64,000 bases of DNA from Scolanthus callimorphus (GCA_033964015.1 CM066922.1:20942507-21006506), one strand, 5' to 3'; shown: positions 31,101-36,290, counted from the stretch's first letter. The notes: generated from the sequence alone by a model not told the origin. Program-made: numbers and translations.

Positions 31101-33610
31101 TGATGTCAACAGACACAGCAAGAGGGAAATGGCCTCTTGGGAGGATCGTTGCCACTTACCCTGGAAGAGACGGAGCTGTGAGAGTTGCGGATGTCAAGAT
31201 TGCGGACAGCATACTGAAGAGACCAGCCGTCAAGCTTTGTCCACTGGATGCTTAAAGTGTTCCAGTTGGCAGAACTGTGTTTACATAGAGAGTTTATATT
31301 AATTACGGACGGAGATATGATACTCTCGTAGATACTATCGTATCATCGGGGGGAGAATGTTGTAGAGACTATCTAGGCCGTTAAGAGACTTATTGAAATG
31401 TATTGTATTGATTTAGACCGGGCTACCTGTGTTACGGTGGGATGCCTGTGACGCGCGCATGCGCAGGAGAGAGTATTGTAACACGTTTCCTGTACGTTGG
31501 ATTTTCGATAGTTTCGAGGAGAAATTCGTTGTTAGAAGTATTCATCGAGTAGAAATCGTAATAAATGTTGTGTTAACGACAGCCTGTAACTTCATTATTA
31601 CTTCAATATTAAAGCAATAGAATACATGAATATGACAATCATCTCGCCCTCAAACGCAGGAAAACGCCTATTTCCCAGGGCCAAGGCCGCCTTACGGGAC
31701 CCCAGAATCCACAGCCGCCTACTTACAAATGACTTAGCCTGCTACTTTAAAACTTATTGAAACCCCTCAACTTTGGAGCTGAATTTCATGATAAATATTT
31801 TGCCCAAAGATCTTATGATCGTCAGCTAAAATCTCTAGAATGACTTCATAATTTTCTGTCCATAAAAAGGAAGAATTTTGGATCAAGTTGGCCATGCACA
31901 TTATACAGACAAACGTTTCTGGGTATGCCTATTGTTAGTGATCTATAATCCAAGTAGCTAATTACCGCACGATCAATAACAACTATATAACGTAAATTCC
32001 TTTCATGTTACAGCCTTTTCGAGTGTCAAGCCAATGCTAGACGAGCTGTCAAACAGTAAGATCGACGGTGCGATGATTGATAACTTTGTCATTACGGAAT
32101 ATCTCGATATCCTTGAGCGTGGTCACCTACGTACAGAGAACGCTATGTATCATCCCGTCACGTATGGGTTGGCTACGTCGCCTAGCAACCCAGACTTACT
32201 GGACTGCCTACACTGGAACTTGTATAACTATCCCGATACAAGGAACCAGATAACGGCGGCGAACTTGAGGCCACTGAAGGTATGGAATACTAAGAATTTA
32301 TAATATAGCTACGATAAAACGCGCGCTCTGATTGACTGAAAACTATGCTCTTTTCTCAGGGAAAAGCCACAAATTTACGAACTAGTCTGTTCTTTTTTCT
32401 GGCTAGACTGATGTGAGAACTGACTTTTAAACATTCTGCCGAAATTCTTAGCAGTCATCTCAAAATCTAATTCTAATCTAATTCCCCCTTTGTGAACAGT
32501 CCCCAAAAGGGCGCCGATGTACACAGGATACCCAATGCACAGCCCGACGCTTTTTACGAGTTAAAATAGTAAAGTTTGGTCACAATAATATAAATCTGGT
32601 CACCATCTTTTTCTCCAAAAATTTAGAGGACATTTTTTAAACATAGAAACTGGAAAGGGAAGTCGCCATTTGGCGACAAAGTTGAAATGTTTGCGACTAA
32701 TTGTTAACTAATTTTACTTACGCTCAGAATCCTGTTGACCAAGTGAGCGCTCAATTCCGTGCGGCTGAGGGACTTTTCTTCAGGGAGAAAGTGTTCGAGC
32801 TCATCACTTACTGTGGTATGGCAATAGTTGGTGTCCTGGTCATGTCAGGTGTGATCTGGGAATTCTGCTGCAGGCGACCTCAACTTGGTAAGTGATGGGA
32901 ATCCTGTGGTCTATCTGAGCCAAGAGACAGAAGCCAAAATTAGCTAAAGACTGAGGCGCGTTTCTCGAATTCCCGTAAATTCTCGGGCCCGAAAAACGTT
33001 CCCTATACAGAATTACGTTAGTTCGTGTCGGGTGAAAAACAACGGAGATTTTTCGGATGAGTTTCGTCGATTTGAGGGTTTGAATGAAATGCAAAACAAA
33101 CTTTTCGGGCCGGCGAATTCTTGGCCGTTTCGAGAAACAGGTCCTTGCCTTGGTTGGTTTGCATATAGTCCGGCGTTTGGGGTCTCGTACATTTCACATG
33201 AGCTAAGACGACAGGGGGACGCAATAAACCCTCTGACAGTGACCACCCTCAGTGTCTGTGCTTATGACCGCTTGGCTGCCAGTGGCGCCGTTGGGACCCA
33301 GCACAATTCAGCTTACGCGCAAGAGCTGCAGGTTCTGGAGAGTCGGTCGCAAAAAATTATATATTTATTTATTTATTATTCATTTCCAGCCAAACAACTC
33401 GAGACCCATATGAAAGACACGCGTGTCCAGTACTCCAAAGACGACGATGACGTGTCACTACTGGACAGCGGTATTCAGCGTAGACAAGAGTTACGGCGGA
33501 TGGTGGCAAAATACCGCGCGTATCACGACGAGTGGATCAAGGCCGTGCAAGAAGCATGCGATGAGAGAGCCACTCGGAATCAATCTGCTGCAGGAACTGG
33601 GTCCATTTAA
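9876..33610 (+). CDS. ionotropic glutamate receptor-like channel with potassium-type pore (TVGYGD)
   Basis: Six exons join with agreeing phases: 9876-10629, 15620-15773, 24718-24781, 32014-32279, 32728-32887 and 33390-33610. The expected product is about 539 residues if the frameshift in exon 1 is an error. In order it has a signal peptide (LLVVLLTLL core), ligand-binding half S1 (FSYPPYTEA, GISGMMPELM), TM1, a pore loop with TMTTVG|YGD, TM2, half S2 (ALNGSEEY; acidic residue in AMIDNF), TM3 and a charged C-tail. Glutamate receptors use the order S1-TM1-P-TM2-S2-TM3. A potassium filter in that fold is known from bacterial GluR0 and rotifer AvGluR1. There is no amino-terminal domain. The likely role is a ligand-gated potassium channel in the plasma membrane. 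Ligand and selectivity are inferred. An in-frame TAA at 9870 fixes the earliest start. Confidence 0.8.
12016..12134. repeat. two long poly-G tracts
   Basis: Runs of about 23 and 24 consecutive G at 12016-12038 and 12111-12134, separated by an ATTC repeat. Comparable tracts are poly-C at 13145-13173 and poly-G at 22224-22245. Run lengths are uncertain because homopolymers are error-prone in assembly. Confidence 0.8.
12328..12597. mobile_element. small TIR element (ACCGTTTCCGGGAAACG ends)
   Basis: The sequence TATACCGTTTCCGGGAAACG near 12330 is matched by its reverse complement near 12575-12595, both ending in AT dinucleotides. The element is about 265 bp with no coding capacity, which fits a non-autonomous DNA transposon possibly inserted at TA. 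Confidence 0.6.
12600..13400. repeat. repeat of the CCCCTAAAAGGTACC family
   Basis: Contains recurrent variants of CCCTAAAAGGTACC and AAGGTACCCCTTT. It ends in AAAAGGTACGGCGAGCACCC-CCGCCCC followed by a C-rich edge. Internal duplicated segments near 13020-13100, 13100-13175 and 13230-13265 share CCCCAGGGGAA and GCGCGCC. No coding region. Relatives occur at 16690, 22215, 35750, 36291 and 36660. Confidence 0.6.
14583..14789. mobile_element. 207-bp TTAA-flanked MITE (AGGCCCATAG ends)
   Basis: TTAA at 14579-14582 and 14790-14793 bracket a unit with ends AGGCCCATAGTCAACCGG and TTGGGCGCCT. A second copy lies at 50289-50495. Its left TTAA is the same one that closes the 10689-14578 element, so one element inserted into the target duplication of the other. 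Confidence 0.75.
14797..15290. repeat. minisatellite, about 40-45-bp degenerate unit
   Basis: About a dozen degenerate copies of a G-rich unit of the form AAGCCTGGAAATTCCAGGGG plus GTGTTTGG, with the unit length varying. Its reading frames are a by-product of the repeat and are not genes. Confidence 0.75.
15351..15537. mobile_element. TIR element carrying an 11-bp GC-rich minisatellite
   Basis: Matching inverted ends (AGAGCAGATTTCGTATGACT and its complement, about 34 bases in all) enclose several copies of GTGCCGCAACC, some as GTGCCGTAACC. No coding frame. It ends 82 bases before receptor exon 2. Confidence 0.8.
15620..15773 (+). CDS. receptor exon 2: YGD of filter and TM2
   Basis: The acceptor TTTCTAG precedes the exon. 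Its first base completes the glycine codon split across the intron, then Y-G-D-R-T-P-K follows, giving TVGYGD across the junction. TM2 reads as a hydrophobic run from VFAMLWILTG to IFTALVTSSL. The donor GTAAGA begins at 15774, phase 0. Confidence 0.85.
15800..15921. mobile_element. 122-bp TTAA-flanked MITE (AGGCCCATCACC ends)
   Basis: TTAA at 15796-15799 and 15922-15925 enclose AGGCCCATCACCAACCG ... CGGTTGGTGATGGGCCT. A relative in the opposite orientation is at 55805-55932. It sits 26 bases after receptor exon 2. Confidence 0.8.
15979..16204 (-). repeat. dispersed repeat, intact copy
   Basis: The reverse complement matches 22904-22935 joined to 23483-23680, so this copy lacks the 547-bp insertion present in the other. 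The empty target GATCTAG is at 16164-16170. No coding capacity is evident. Confidence 0.8.
16433..16610 (+). CDS. exon-like coding fragment, probably from a transposon-related gene
   Basis: An open stretch begins with ATG after a T-rich tract ending TTAG, and it ends before GTAGGT. The peptide (SWANYFKFSFDGHNGYVNTL, then AETTTSYVS-like IATTTSYVSTRDTGKFG) looks like a folded N-terminal domain. I recall similar motifs from repeat-associated cnidarian proteins, but this is not certain. At 178 bases it cannot be inserted between receptor exons 2 and 3 without breaking phase, so it is not part of that gene. It may belong with the Ulp1/PHD fragment at 20551 as one disrupted element. Confidence 0.35.
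16690..17240. repeat. repeat of the CCCCTAAAAGGTACC family
   Basis: Carries CCCTAAAAGGTACC, AAAAGGTACGACGAGCACCC and a C-rich edge (GTCCCCCCCC near 17222), with an opposing G-rich GGGGGCGGGGGTGCTCGTCG near 16920. Part of the same TIR family as 35750-36112. Confidence 0.6.
17311..17351. repeat. perfect 19-bp-arm palindrome
   Basis: TATAGCTTACATATGGGAG, three bases GTA, then the exact reverse complement. It would form a strong hairpin as DNA or RNA. It lies between the repeat ending near 17240 and the LINE. Confidence 0.85.
17486..18601 (+). CDS. LINE endonuclease part
   Basis: An APE-type endonuclease of non-LTR retrotransposons, which nicks target DNA. It starts with VASLNVRNL, has LALNETWL with the metal-binding glutamate, then SWYRPP, HLAGDINCN and GISDHSLI, the usual motif series ending in the SDH histidine. 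The frame runs into a stop at 18599-18601 inside a K-rich stretch. The neighbouring frame continues with TWGIINELTS from about 18565, so a single-base indel near 18565-18575 separates it from the reverse transcriptase. Intact relatives encode both in one protein, so this copy is probably inactive. Confidence 0.8.
   Translation: MRGFKVASLNVRNLVKHIDELRILLSDNQIDVLALNETWLDSSISDKDIFISGYDIIRRDRGFCGADGKTYGGVCFYVRSNVIFSTRLDLSIDQLENLCIEIRKPNSKPYLIVSWYRPPDESVDKFDLLELLLSKLDAENIDYHLAGDINCNVGADNPDHKTRLLAGISDLYGLEQLVCEPTRITETSSTTIDLIFTNASDKIVCSGVSHIGISDHSLIYFIRKLSAGTSFRGHSTITYRNFKHFDPNCFRADIASQNWECMNALNDPNRMWHAWKTTFTNVVDKHAPLRTRRARHTNSPWITPELKQRMRDRDILKIKAIQSKNPSDWSTFKRARNSVNEEIRRAKETHYKSAFHEHEKNIKRLGVLSTS
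18570..20349 (+). CDS. LINE reverse transcriptase part
   Basis: RNA-dependent DNA polymerase of a CR1/L2/Jockey-group LINE. The reading frame continues without stops from about 18570 (first ATG 18760). Motifs in order are KATGLDKI, WKCAKVIPLFKKG, NNYRPISI, GFRNLHSTVTALL, VVFLDLKKAFDTVDH, GIPQGTILGPLLFLIFINDL and the catalytic YADDTHL near 19520. A C-terminal region with PHFDYCSVVW and LQKLQNRAARVL then ends at TGA. Apart from the upstream frameshift it is well preserved, so the insertion is fairly young. Confidence 0.85.
20551..20916 (+). CDS. Ulp1-type protease C-terminus fused to PHD finger, fragment
   Basis: The frame opens directly after the LINE tail with QQSGGSDCGLFAIAFAT, the catalytic Q/C block of Ulp1/SENP-type cysteine proteases. 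About 60 residues later comes a PHD-like zinc finger: YCTCRLPN, YYQCDSCKEWYHSKC and a final WHCSSCS, ending at TAG. The N-terminal half of the protease (with its histidine and aspartate) is missing upstream. In cnidarians such Ulp1/PHD combinations occur in transposon-borne genes, so this is probably a transposon remnant split by the LINE. A host gene remnant is possible. Confidence 0.6.
   Translation, partial: VTQQSGGSDCGLFAIAFATSICLGEDPSSRKYDQDSLRQHYHDCLENLFMEPFPSQAITAVTSSKTTHHLIKVYCTCRLPNDGKRYYQCDSCKEWYHSKCTTMLSRAQMQKIKLWHCSSCS
20917..21677. other. non-coding with a reversed retroelement tail
   Basis: No gene. At about 21380-21475 there is a GATA/GGAT simple repeat followed by GATGCTTTATTTTACC, the reverse complement of a retroelement 3' end like that near 7960. 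Confidence 0.4.
21678..21864. mobile_element. 187-bp TIR element (GTGTGTTTCC ends)
   Basis: The left end GTGTGTTTCCAAAAAATATC and the right end, its complement with one extra T, are about 28 bases each. They are flanked by AAT at 21675-21677 and 21865-21867, a possible 3-bp target duplication. The inside shares AAATTCCAGAGGGG repeats. No coding capacity. Confidence 0.7.
22215..22570. repeat. repeat related to the CCCCTAAAAGGTACC family
   Basis: Begins with a poly-G tract, then ACTCCCCATATTCTCAG, GGGGGTGCTCGTCC, and several TATCCCTTAGGG motifs spaced 40-180 bases apart. The plan matches the elements at 35750 and 36291, with CTTAGGG in place of CTAAAAGG. Confidence 0.55.
22904..23680 (+). repeat. 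dispersed repeat, copy interrupted by a TIR element
   Basis: The outer parts 22904-22935 and 23483-23680 together match the reverse complement of 15979-16204. From 23681 the two copies differ (TGGGGAATCGCGG here). Confidence 0.75.
22936..23482. mobile_element. 547-bp TIR element with 7-bp target duplication
   Basis: The ends CAGAAACATATAAGTGAGTT and AACTAAGTTATATGTTTCTG are inverted repeats continuing to about 45 bases. CTAGATC is duplicated at 22929-22935 and 23483-23489. The uninterrupted sequence survives at 15979-16204, which confirms the boundaries. No transposase. The 7-bp duplication does not fit the usual 8 bp of hAT and could suit P or Dada types. Confidence 0.85.
24246..24665 (-). 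pseudogene. 3' fragment of a second LINE reverse transcriptase
   Basis: On the minus strand, frames read ILEYASPAWRPHTDKDFNKL followed by EQVQKNAARFVTSTI. After frameshifts they read SFFPRSVRIWNLLPVEVAGS and SLESLDQRLASHS. These are the conserved C-terminal segments of CR1/L2/Jockey-type reverse transcriptases. The piece is 5'-truncated and decayed. It ends about 50 bases before receptor exon 3. Confidence 0.7.
24718..24781 (+). CDS. receptor exon 3: 64-base exon opening S2
   Basis: A very short exon with acceptor CTTTTCCTGTAG and donor GTACGC. It reads IGALNGSEEYRLAVNLNAEVK, beginning in phase 0 and ending with one base that the first two bases of exon 4 complete. The GS dipeptide followed by acidic residues matches the S2 position that binds the ligand gamma-carboxyl in glutamate receptors. 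Exons 2 and 4 cannot be joined in frame without it. Confidence 0.8.
25054..25277 (+). repeat. BEL/Pao 5' LTR
   Basis: 224 bp starting TGTTGTAGAGACTATC and ending GTTAACGACA. It matches the 3' LTR base for base as far as can be read. The small frame inside it is not a gene. Confidence 0.95.
25283..25294 (+). promoter_or_regulatory. primer-binding site, initiator-Met tRNA type
   Basis: TGGTAGCAGAGC lies five bases after the 5' LTR. The first 11 bases are complementary to the 3' end of animal initiator methionine tRNA (CTCTGCTACCA), the likely primer for minus-strand DNA synthesis. Confidence 0.75.
25341..25860 (+). CDS. BEL/Pao Gag N-terminal part, frameshifted
   Basis: It starts at ATG 25341 (MERAKRERKSRKDKAIAK), a basic and coiled-coil-rich N-terminus typical of this superfamily. 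The first frame stops at 25526. The continuation (VVEAYGNLEACLEE, then heptad-like KSEQSRVELGEELSRREKEL) is in a second frame until 25864, where a second shift leads to the main frame. Each break is explained by a single-base change. Confidence 0.75.
25861..30123 (+). CDS. BEL/Pao Gag-Pol main part
   Basis: 1420 codons in one frame. A proline/glutamine-rich linker is followed by the DUF1759 Gag core (NIPKFYGNKKNYESWKAAFE), two zinc knuckles near 27000-27140 (CKVCGGQHGIWAC, CFRCLAEGHRGETC) and an aspartic protease (VNALLDDCSTRTYL; the usual DSGS is DDCS here, as in many BEL elements). The reverse transcriptase (RPVFDASAKYKGISLND, DIKEMYLQIKL, catalytic YMDDSMDS at 28681) comes next, then the A17 region and RNase H (TFVDASQEAYGAAVYV near 29210, SIPRLELMAAV). 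It runs out of frame at about 30100, before the integrase. The apparent GTG start is only where the frame opens. Confidence 0.9.
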   Translation: MKEVLSEEVISSTPISSQNPKPKVDPPATQLLPPKGAPVAPVSISPSLSQYVRGSDSRVHQSSVNTQYYQCSVPTQEPSSIVYPTIPSPCPTQGPHPSPSSQPQSSSVQQSPMTVPLMTPLHSYQLPEHQERTQTPSASQSPSCTLPSHYQSQSTSERSCIDHSLKRVNIPKFYGNKKNYESWKAAFESCVDKANGTPEYKLLRLRECLQGEPLKVVESLGFSEAAYETAKTRLERKYGGVRRALTLRLEELDEFRPIREGHERDIEKFVELLDAIVVNLTKAGQQSELGNGSLYINIQRKMNKNLLAKYKQWVCDHKREENVRVLGEFLEREAELLTTASETITGLRKEGVRRDKGWPPKERTFFSGGDPPDKKKNTKGCKVCGGQHGIWACDSYKKMGVSKRWEVAKEHKLCFRCLAEGHRGETCSRSRVCALSGCRSTHHRLLHEDKADNRGEAQPRAADLENRDLDPDDNKRGPPVPEPPSSPPEERQRDRVHATTLSTDTEPREFVALRTVPVILISGDKQIKVNALLDDCSTRTYLNGDVAAELGLEGQPREISVNVLNENQATLDTSIVDFQISSVDKKVTKDVSAYTTKRVTGNMKVVDWNKHKSKWKHLEQITFHNVGPRPIVDILIGADQSDLIYSMQDVRGDPGEPVARLTPLGWTCIGTPTPGSGVAQTNFTFFTSDTQDLSQLIRRYWEIDEVPEATTAVPEEKHAVDVVSDSLSYEGGRYTVGVPWKPDKCELPDNYDMALNRLKNTEKRLLRSSELGQAYSDVIKKYLEQGYIRKVTPEKKDHGQWLLPHFPVIRSDKSTSKTRPVFDASAKYKGISLNDAIHQGPKLQNDLSLVLLRFRRNPIALMCDIKEMYLQIKLKPEDRPYHRFLWRDLDVSKDPDVYEFERVVFGVNSSPFQAQFVAQQHAKRQMEEYPLATETVLKSTYMDDSMDSVPDVETGVRLYDQLSQLWGSAGMHARKWLSNSSDVLRYIPLADCATEVDLDRGELPPVKTLGVLWLPQEDVFTFHVHKPTDGPPKTKREFLRKTATLFDPLGFLSPYVIRARVLLQEMWAAGLDWDDCLPLDLQSKVERWFDELQELPTLHIPRCLQYNGEVKSTMLHTFVDASQEAYGAAVYVRHDYEDGTVTSRLAASKSRVAPLQAISIPRLELMAAVVGTTLTKSVGESLGIDMSQCTFWSDSMDVLYWVRGKSRQFKPFVANRVGMIQSMSEPQQWRYVPTKENPADLLSRGLVVSTLREDEKWWEGPSFLKKSSGEWPENKVEPRGGPDIEAKKQFREPIGDTAEVFVAVLEEEDRLDPRRFSSWGRLTRVSARVMRFIENCRLSSDLRKTGAITPEEIRREEVRYIRIAQEQEFMAEVKALKAGKVIPNGSKLLPLKPVIDDDGVLRCDGRLCHADYLSWKCGIL
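30105..31255 (+). CDS. BEL/Pao integrase and C-terminal domain, broken
   Basis: Integrase of the retrotransposon. A zinc-binding HHCC-like start (KHGGTNQVLAHLSAKYWIV, ECMTCRRKKA) is followed by a catalytic core (VDFGGPF, DMWSDNGTNFVG at about 30568, PHFSGVHEVMIKAAKRAI) and the DUF5641 tail (LRKLEVGEVVVV-like, GKWPLGRI). A TAG at 30486-30488 sits after TRAVHL, where the family has a sense codon. A frameshift near 30995 moves the tail to another frame, ending at 31255. Confidence 0.85.
31347..31357 (+). promoter_or_regulatory. polypurine tract
   Basis: GGGGGGAGAA directly precedes the 3' LTR and would prime plus-strand DNA synthesis. Confidence 0.85.
31358..31581 (+). repeat. BEL/Pao 3' LTR
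   Basis: 224 bp, same ends and apparently the same sequence as the 5' LTR, followed by the GCCTG target duplication. Confidence 0.95.
31587..32013. other. intron 3 remainder, nothing recognised
   Basis: The sequence between the BEL element and receptor exon 4. No repeat or open frame could be supported. Confidence 0.4.
32014..32279 (+). CDS. receptor exon 4: main part of S2
   Basis: The acceptor TTTCATGTTACAG precedes it and the donor GTATGG begins at 32280. It begins in phase 1 and ends in phase 0. It reads FSSVKPMLDELSNSKIDGAM and then IDNFV. The aspartate aligns with the acidic residue that contacts the ligand amino group in animal glutamate receptors. MYHPVTYGLATSPSNPD follows, like the family's late S2 segment. 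Confidence 0.85.
32728..32887 (+). CDS. receptor exon 5: end of S2 and TM3
   Basis: The acceptor CGCTCAG precedes it and GTAAGT follows. The exon encodes the end of S2 (QFRAAEGLFFREKVFEL) and a clear membrane span, TYCGMAIVGVLVMSGVIWEF, followed by CCRRP, a basic juxtamembrane stop. It ends in phase 1. Confidence 0.85.
33215..33378 (+). repeat. SINE 3' part, in receptor intron 5
   Basis: Shares AATAAACCCTCTG and CAGTGTCTGTGCTTATGACC with the SINE at 4425-4785 and ends in an ATTTATTTATT tail. The tail runs to within about 12 bases of the exon 6 acceptor. The tRNA-like head is missing. Confidence 0.75.
33390..33610 (+). CDS. receptor exon 6: cytoplasmic tail and stop
   Basis: The acceptor CATTTCCAG precedes it. 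Two bases complete the split alanine codon. The tail of about 72 residues is charged (KDDDDVSLLDSG, RRQELRRMVAKYRAYHDEW) and probably helical, ending at TAA 33608-33610. A SINE tail sits directly upstream of the acceptor, and a TIR element starts about 10 bases after the stop. Confidence 0.8.
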
Positions 33611-33619
33611 TGGACGATT

Positions 33620-34000
33620 CCATTCTCGTACCCAGAGCTTCCCACTGGCTCGTCTGCTCGCAGGGGAGGCTCTGGGGACATCCATTTGAGCGCCTTTGCT
33701 GATTCATCATCATCATCATAATTTCCCTTTTGGCCGTACGCGGCCTTAGGGCACCGTCTATAGAGATCGCAAGTTCAACAGACGGTTGAGCTCTGATTTA
33801 TTCATTAGTGTCCTCCGAGCTTGAGAGACATCGATGCCTAGAGAAATCGATGCCTAATTGGTTGATTTTGAACGTTGGTGCATGCGCAGAAAGGTGTTTC
33901 TCTCAACGGCCTCTGTATCAAATCTTGCGCATGCGTCAGTGGCTGTCACCAGAGCCTCCCATGCGGGGTGACGAGCCGGCGAGCTCTGGGTACGAGAATC
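33620..34000. mobile_element. TIR element (ATTCTCGTACCCAGAGC family), interrupted
   Basis: Begins with ATTCTCGTACCCAGAGC about ten bases after the receptor stop and ends GAGCTCTGGGTACGAGAATC. Compared with copies at 56893 and 58771 it carries an extra stretch of about 150 bases (about 33705-33859). It would form part of the receptor 3' untranslated region. Confidence 0.75.
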
Positions 34001-34305
34001 TGAGAATGGGACGATTCCAGCTGCTATAACGCATGCGCGCGCTGCATGTCAACCGCCCGACATTGCGACCATATGGCGACCAAAATTTTAGAGCTAGTCG
34101 CCAAATGCCACCCAATCTTTCTAAGTTCAGCTGAGCTCCACATTTATGTGGCCGACTAAATATTGCTTTCTGGTGACTAAAATTTTGGATTGGTTGCCAA
34201 GCGAAAAATGTCGGTTTGAAGATGGCATATGGGCAATGCTGTAAAAATGACATACTAATCGGATTTGACTAAAATAATTATTCCTCTTGCCCTCTGAGTT
34301 AGGGT

Positions 34306-34922
34306 CAGATAAATTATGCTCGAAAGCTTGGAGTATTATGCTTTTGAGCATTGCTCCCAAAAGCATAGCATTATGCTCAAAATTATGCTCGAAAAAAACC
34401 ATTATGCTCGACGTATTAATTTTTTTGACGCACTTTCCCATGCCCTTTTATAAAAAATAAAAAAAACTTAGCAACCAGGTACCAGGCTTCCAATATTAGC
34501 AGCCAAGCCTTATATTTTTTTTTCAGAAAAACATGGGCATTATGCCGGCATTATGCTCGATGCTCCAACTATAGTATTATGCTCATAATTTTATAGCCAG
34601 CTCGAAATCCCATTGTGCCGGCAGATCGATTTTTCTTGAATCGTCCAATTATTTTTTAATTGGATCGCACGCGCTCTAATTGGACAGTTCGCGCTAAAAT
34701 TGGACAGTTTGGGTTTGAACATGGATGTTATATAATTAATAAATAACAGGACTCCATGCTTGTCCAATTAAGAGAAAAATGGATGATTCCTCGGAACTCC
34801 AAATTGGACTCGGCCTGCGGCCTCGTCCAATTTTGGGGTTCCTCTGAATCATCCAATTTTTTCTTAATTGGACAGCATGGAGTCCTATTATATATACAAA
34901 TTATGCTGGGATAATTTATCTG
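34306..34922. mobile_element. TIR element with CAGATAAATTAT ends and ATTATGCTC repeats
   Basis: The left CAGATAAATTATGCT and right ATAATTTATCTG ends are inverted, CAG...CTG as in many hAT elements. Inside, ATTATGCTCGA recurs at least five times in both orientations. No clear target duplication was seen and there is no coding region. Confidence 0.5.
34749..34885. mobile_element. hairpin MITE nested in the preceding element
   Basis: GGACTCCATGC...TGTCCAATTAAG on the left pairs with the complement ending CTTAATTGGACAGCATGG, AGTCC on the right. The arms are about 63 bases around a short GGCCTGCGGCC centre. Further AATTGGACAG motifs upstream (34640-34710) may be an older copy. Confidence 0.7.
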
Positions 34923-35749
34923 AGTTAATAGCCCATTCTGCCCTCATCTGCATTGGCTTATTGGAGTAATTGCCTGATATCAACCGTGGGAGTTTTTAAA
35001 CTTATAAGTACTACAAATTCCTTCATAGCGGAGCTCCTTAGCGGCTGAAGGCCGCAGAGCGGAGCACCATAGGTATCGCAGGAAGAATACATTAGCTCAA
35101 AGTAGAACTCAGGTATACCATCGACTTCATTTTTCATGGTTCAGTGGTATTTCCATTTGGGTATCGCTGGCGCGTCCGTGTCTGCGCGTCCCCACACAGG
35201 GAAACCAAGACCCCAACACAGAAAAATATGTAACCGGGAGCTCTGCTTTTAGCCAATGGCTAAATCTATATATTATTATGGTTTATCAACACAAGACATA
35301 CATACTAGCAAGCAAGAGTGAGGGTATTCATTTGTCTAATATTCCACGCAATGACCTGCATGTCTTGCGGAGTACAGCATTTAACGTAATGATACAGCCA
35401 TTTCAAAATTTACTCAGAAATGTATGGATGTTGGACACTCTGTTCGACAAATCGTCTGACATATGCATACATTTCTTATTAAATTTTTAAGTTTTTAAAT
35501 TGCTGTATCTTTGCCATATTTACCTGACTTTCACCAAGTTTGGGAATTCTGTTGAGCCTACAAGCTATTTTGTGCTATATAGGTCTTTGATTGATAAACC
35601 ATGAAGAACTGAAGACTCTCACAGCTGAAATCCGGCAAGGGTTAATTAGCTTCATCTTGGCATAGGGAGTACCCTGAAGAATTCCTTGGTCCTCAACCAA
35701 GTTCTGAAAATGGAGTCTGATTTTGCCAAACAGGACTGCTATGCCCAGG
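34923..35749. other. non-coding, no gene seen
   Basis: AT-rich sequence with short chance frames only. Confidence 0.4.
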
Positions 35750-36112
35750 GGAGGGGGGGGACACCCATATTTTTTGGTCGGGGATGATCGTCGGAAATTT
35801 TCAGTTTCACCCCTAAAAGATACCAAACATGGCGGGCCATGGCGTGGCTCAAATGATTTCTTACCCTAAAAGTTACCCTAAAAGATGAGGCCTTATGTGC
35901 AAAGTAGGCGCTTTCTTTCTTACACGGTTTTTAGAAGCACCATCATGAGAAAAAACAATTTGGACACATATTTCGGCCCTAAAAGATACCAATCTCCCTA
36001 TTTTATTGAAGATTAAGATCACCCCTAAAAGAGACCAAACCCCATTGATTTTAACCCCTAAAAGATACGACGATCATCCCCGACCAAAAAATATGGGAGT
36101 CCCCCCCCCGGG
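35750..36112. mobile_element. TIR element of the CCCCTAAAAGATACC family
   Basis: The left end GGGGGGGGACACCCATATTTTTTGG-TCGGGGATGATCGTCG and right end CGACGATCATCCCCGACC-AAAAAATATGGGAGTCCCCC are inverted over about 40 bases. The interior has five or so CCCCTAAAAGATACC motifs. This is the clearest member of a family that also includes 12600, 16690, 22215, 36291 and 36660. No coding capacity. Confidence 0.75.
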
Positions 36113-36290
36113 TTGCTATGGCACTAACATGGCCTCGGATCCATCCAAGATTGACGACATGTCAACCATTAAAACCCAAAATGTATGGATGAATATTCCT
36201 ATAAATTAGGAATATTCATGCATACATTGATAGAAGATAACTGTTCTAAGTCACCCTTGCAAATTCTTCTTGCATACAAGCCCTATGGTT

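Larger units (their letters stand above)
25054..31581 (+). mobile_element. complete BEL/Pao LTR retrotransposon, coding region broken
   Basis: A 6528-bp element with two 224-bp LTRs (TG...CA) that look identical by eye. It has a 5-bp target duplication GCCTG (25049-25053 and 31582-31586), a primer-binding site, a polypurine tract, and Gag-protease-RT-RNase H-integrase in BEL/Pao order. There is no envelope gene. Four frameshifts (near 25490, 25858, 30100 and 30995) and one stop (30486-30488) interrupt what is normally a single long frame. It lies in receptor intron 3, sense to the gene, 268 bases after exon 3. Confidence 0.95.
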
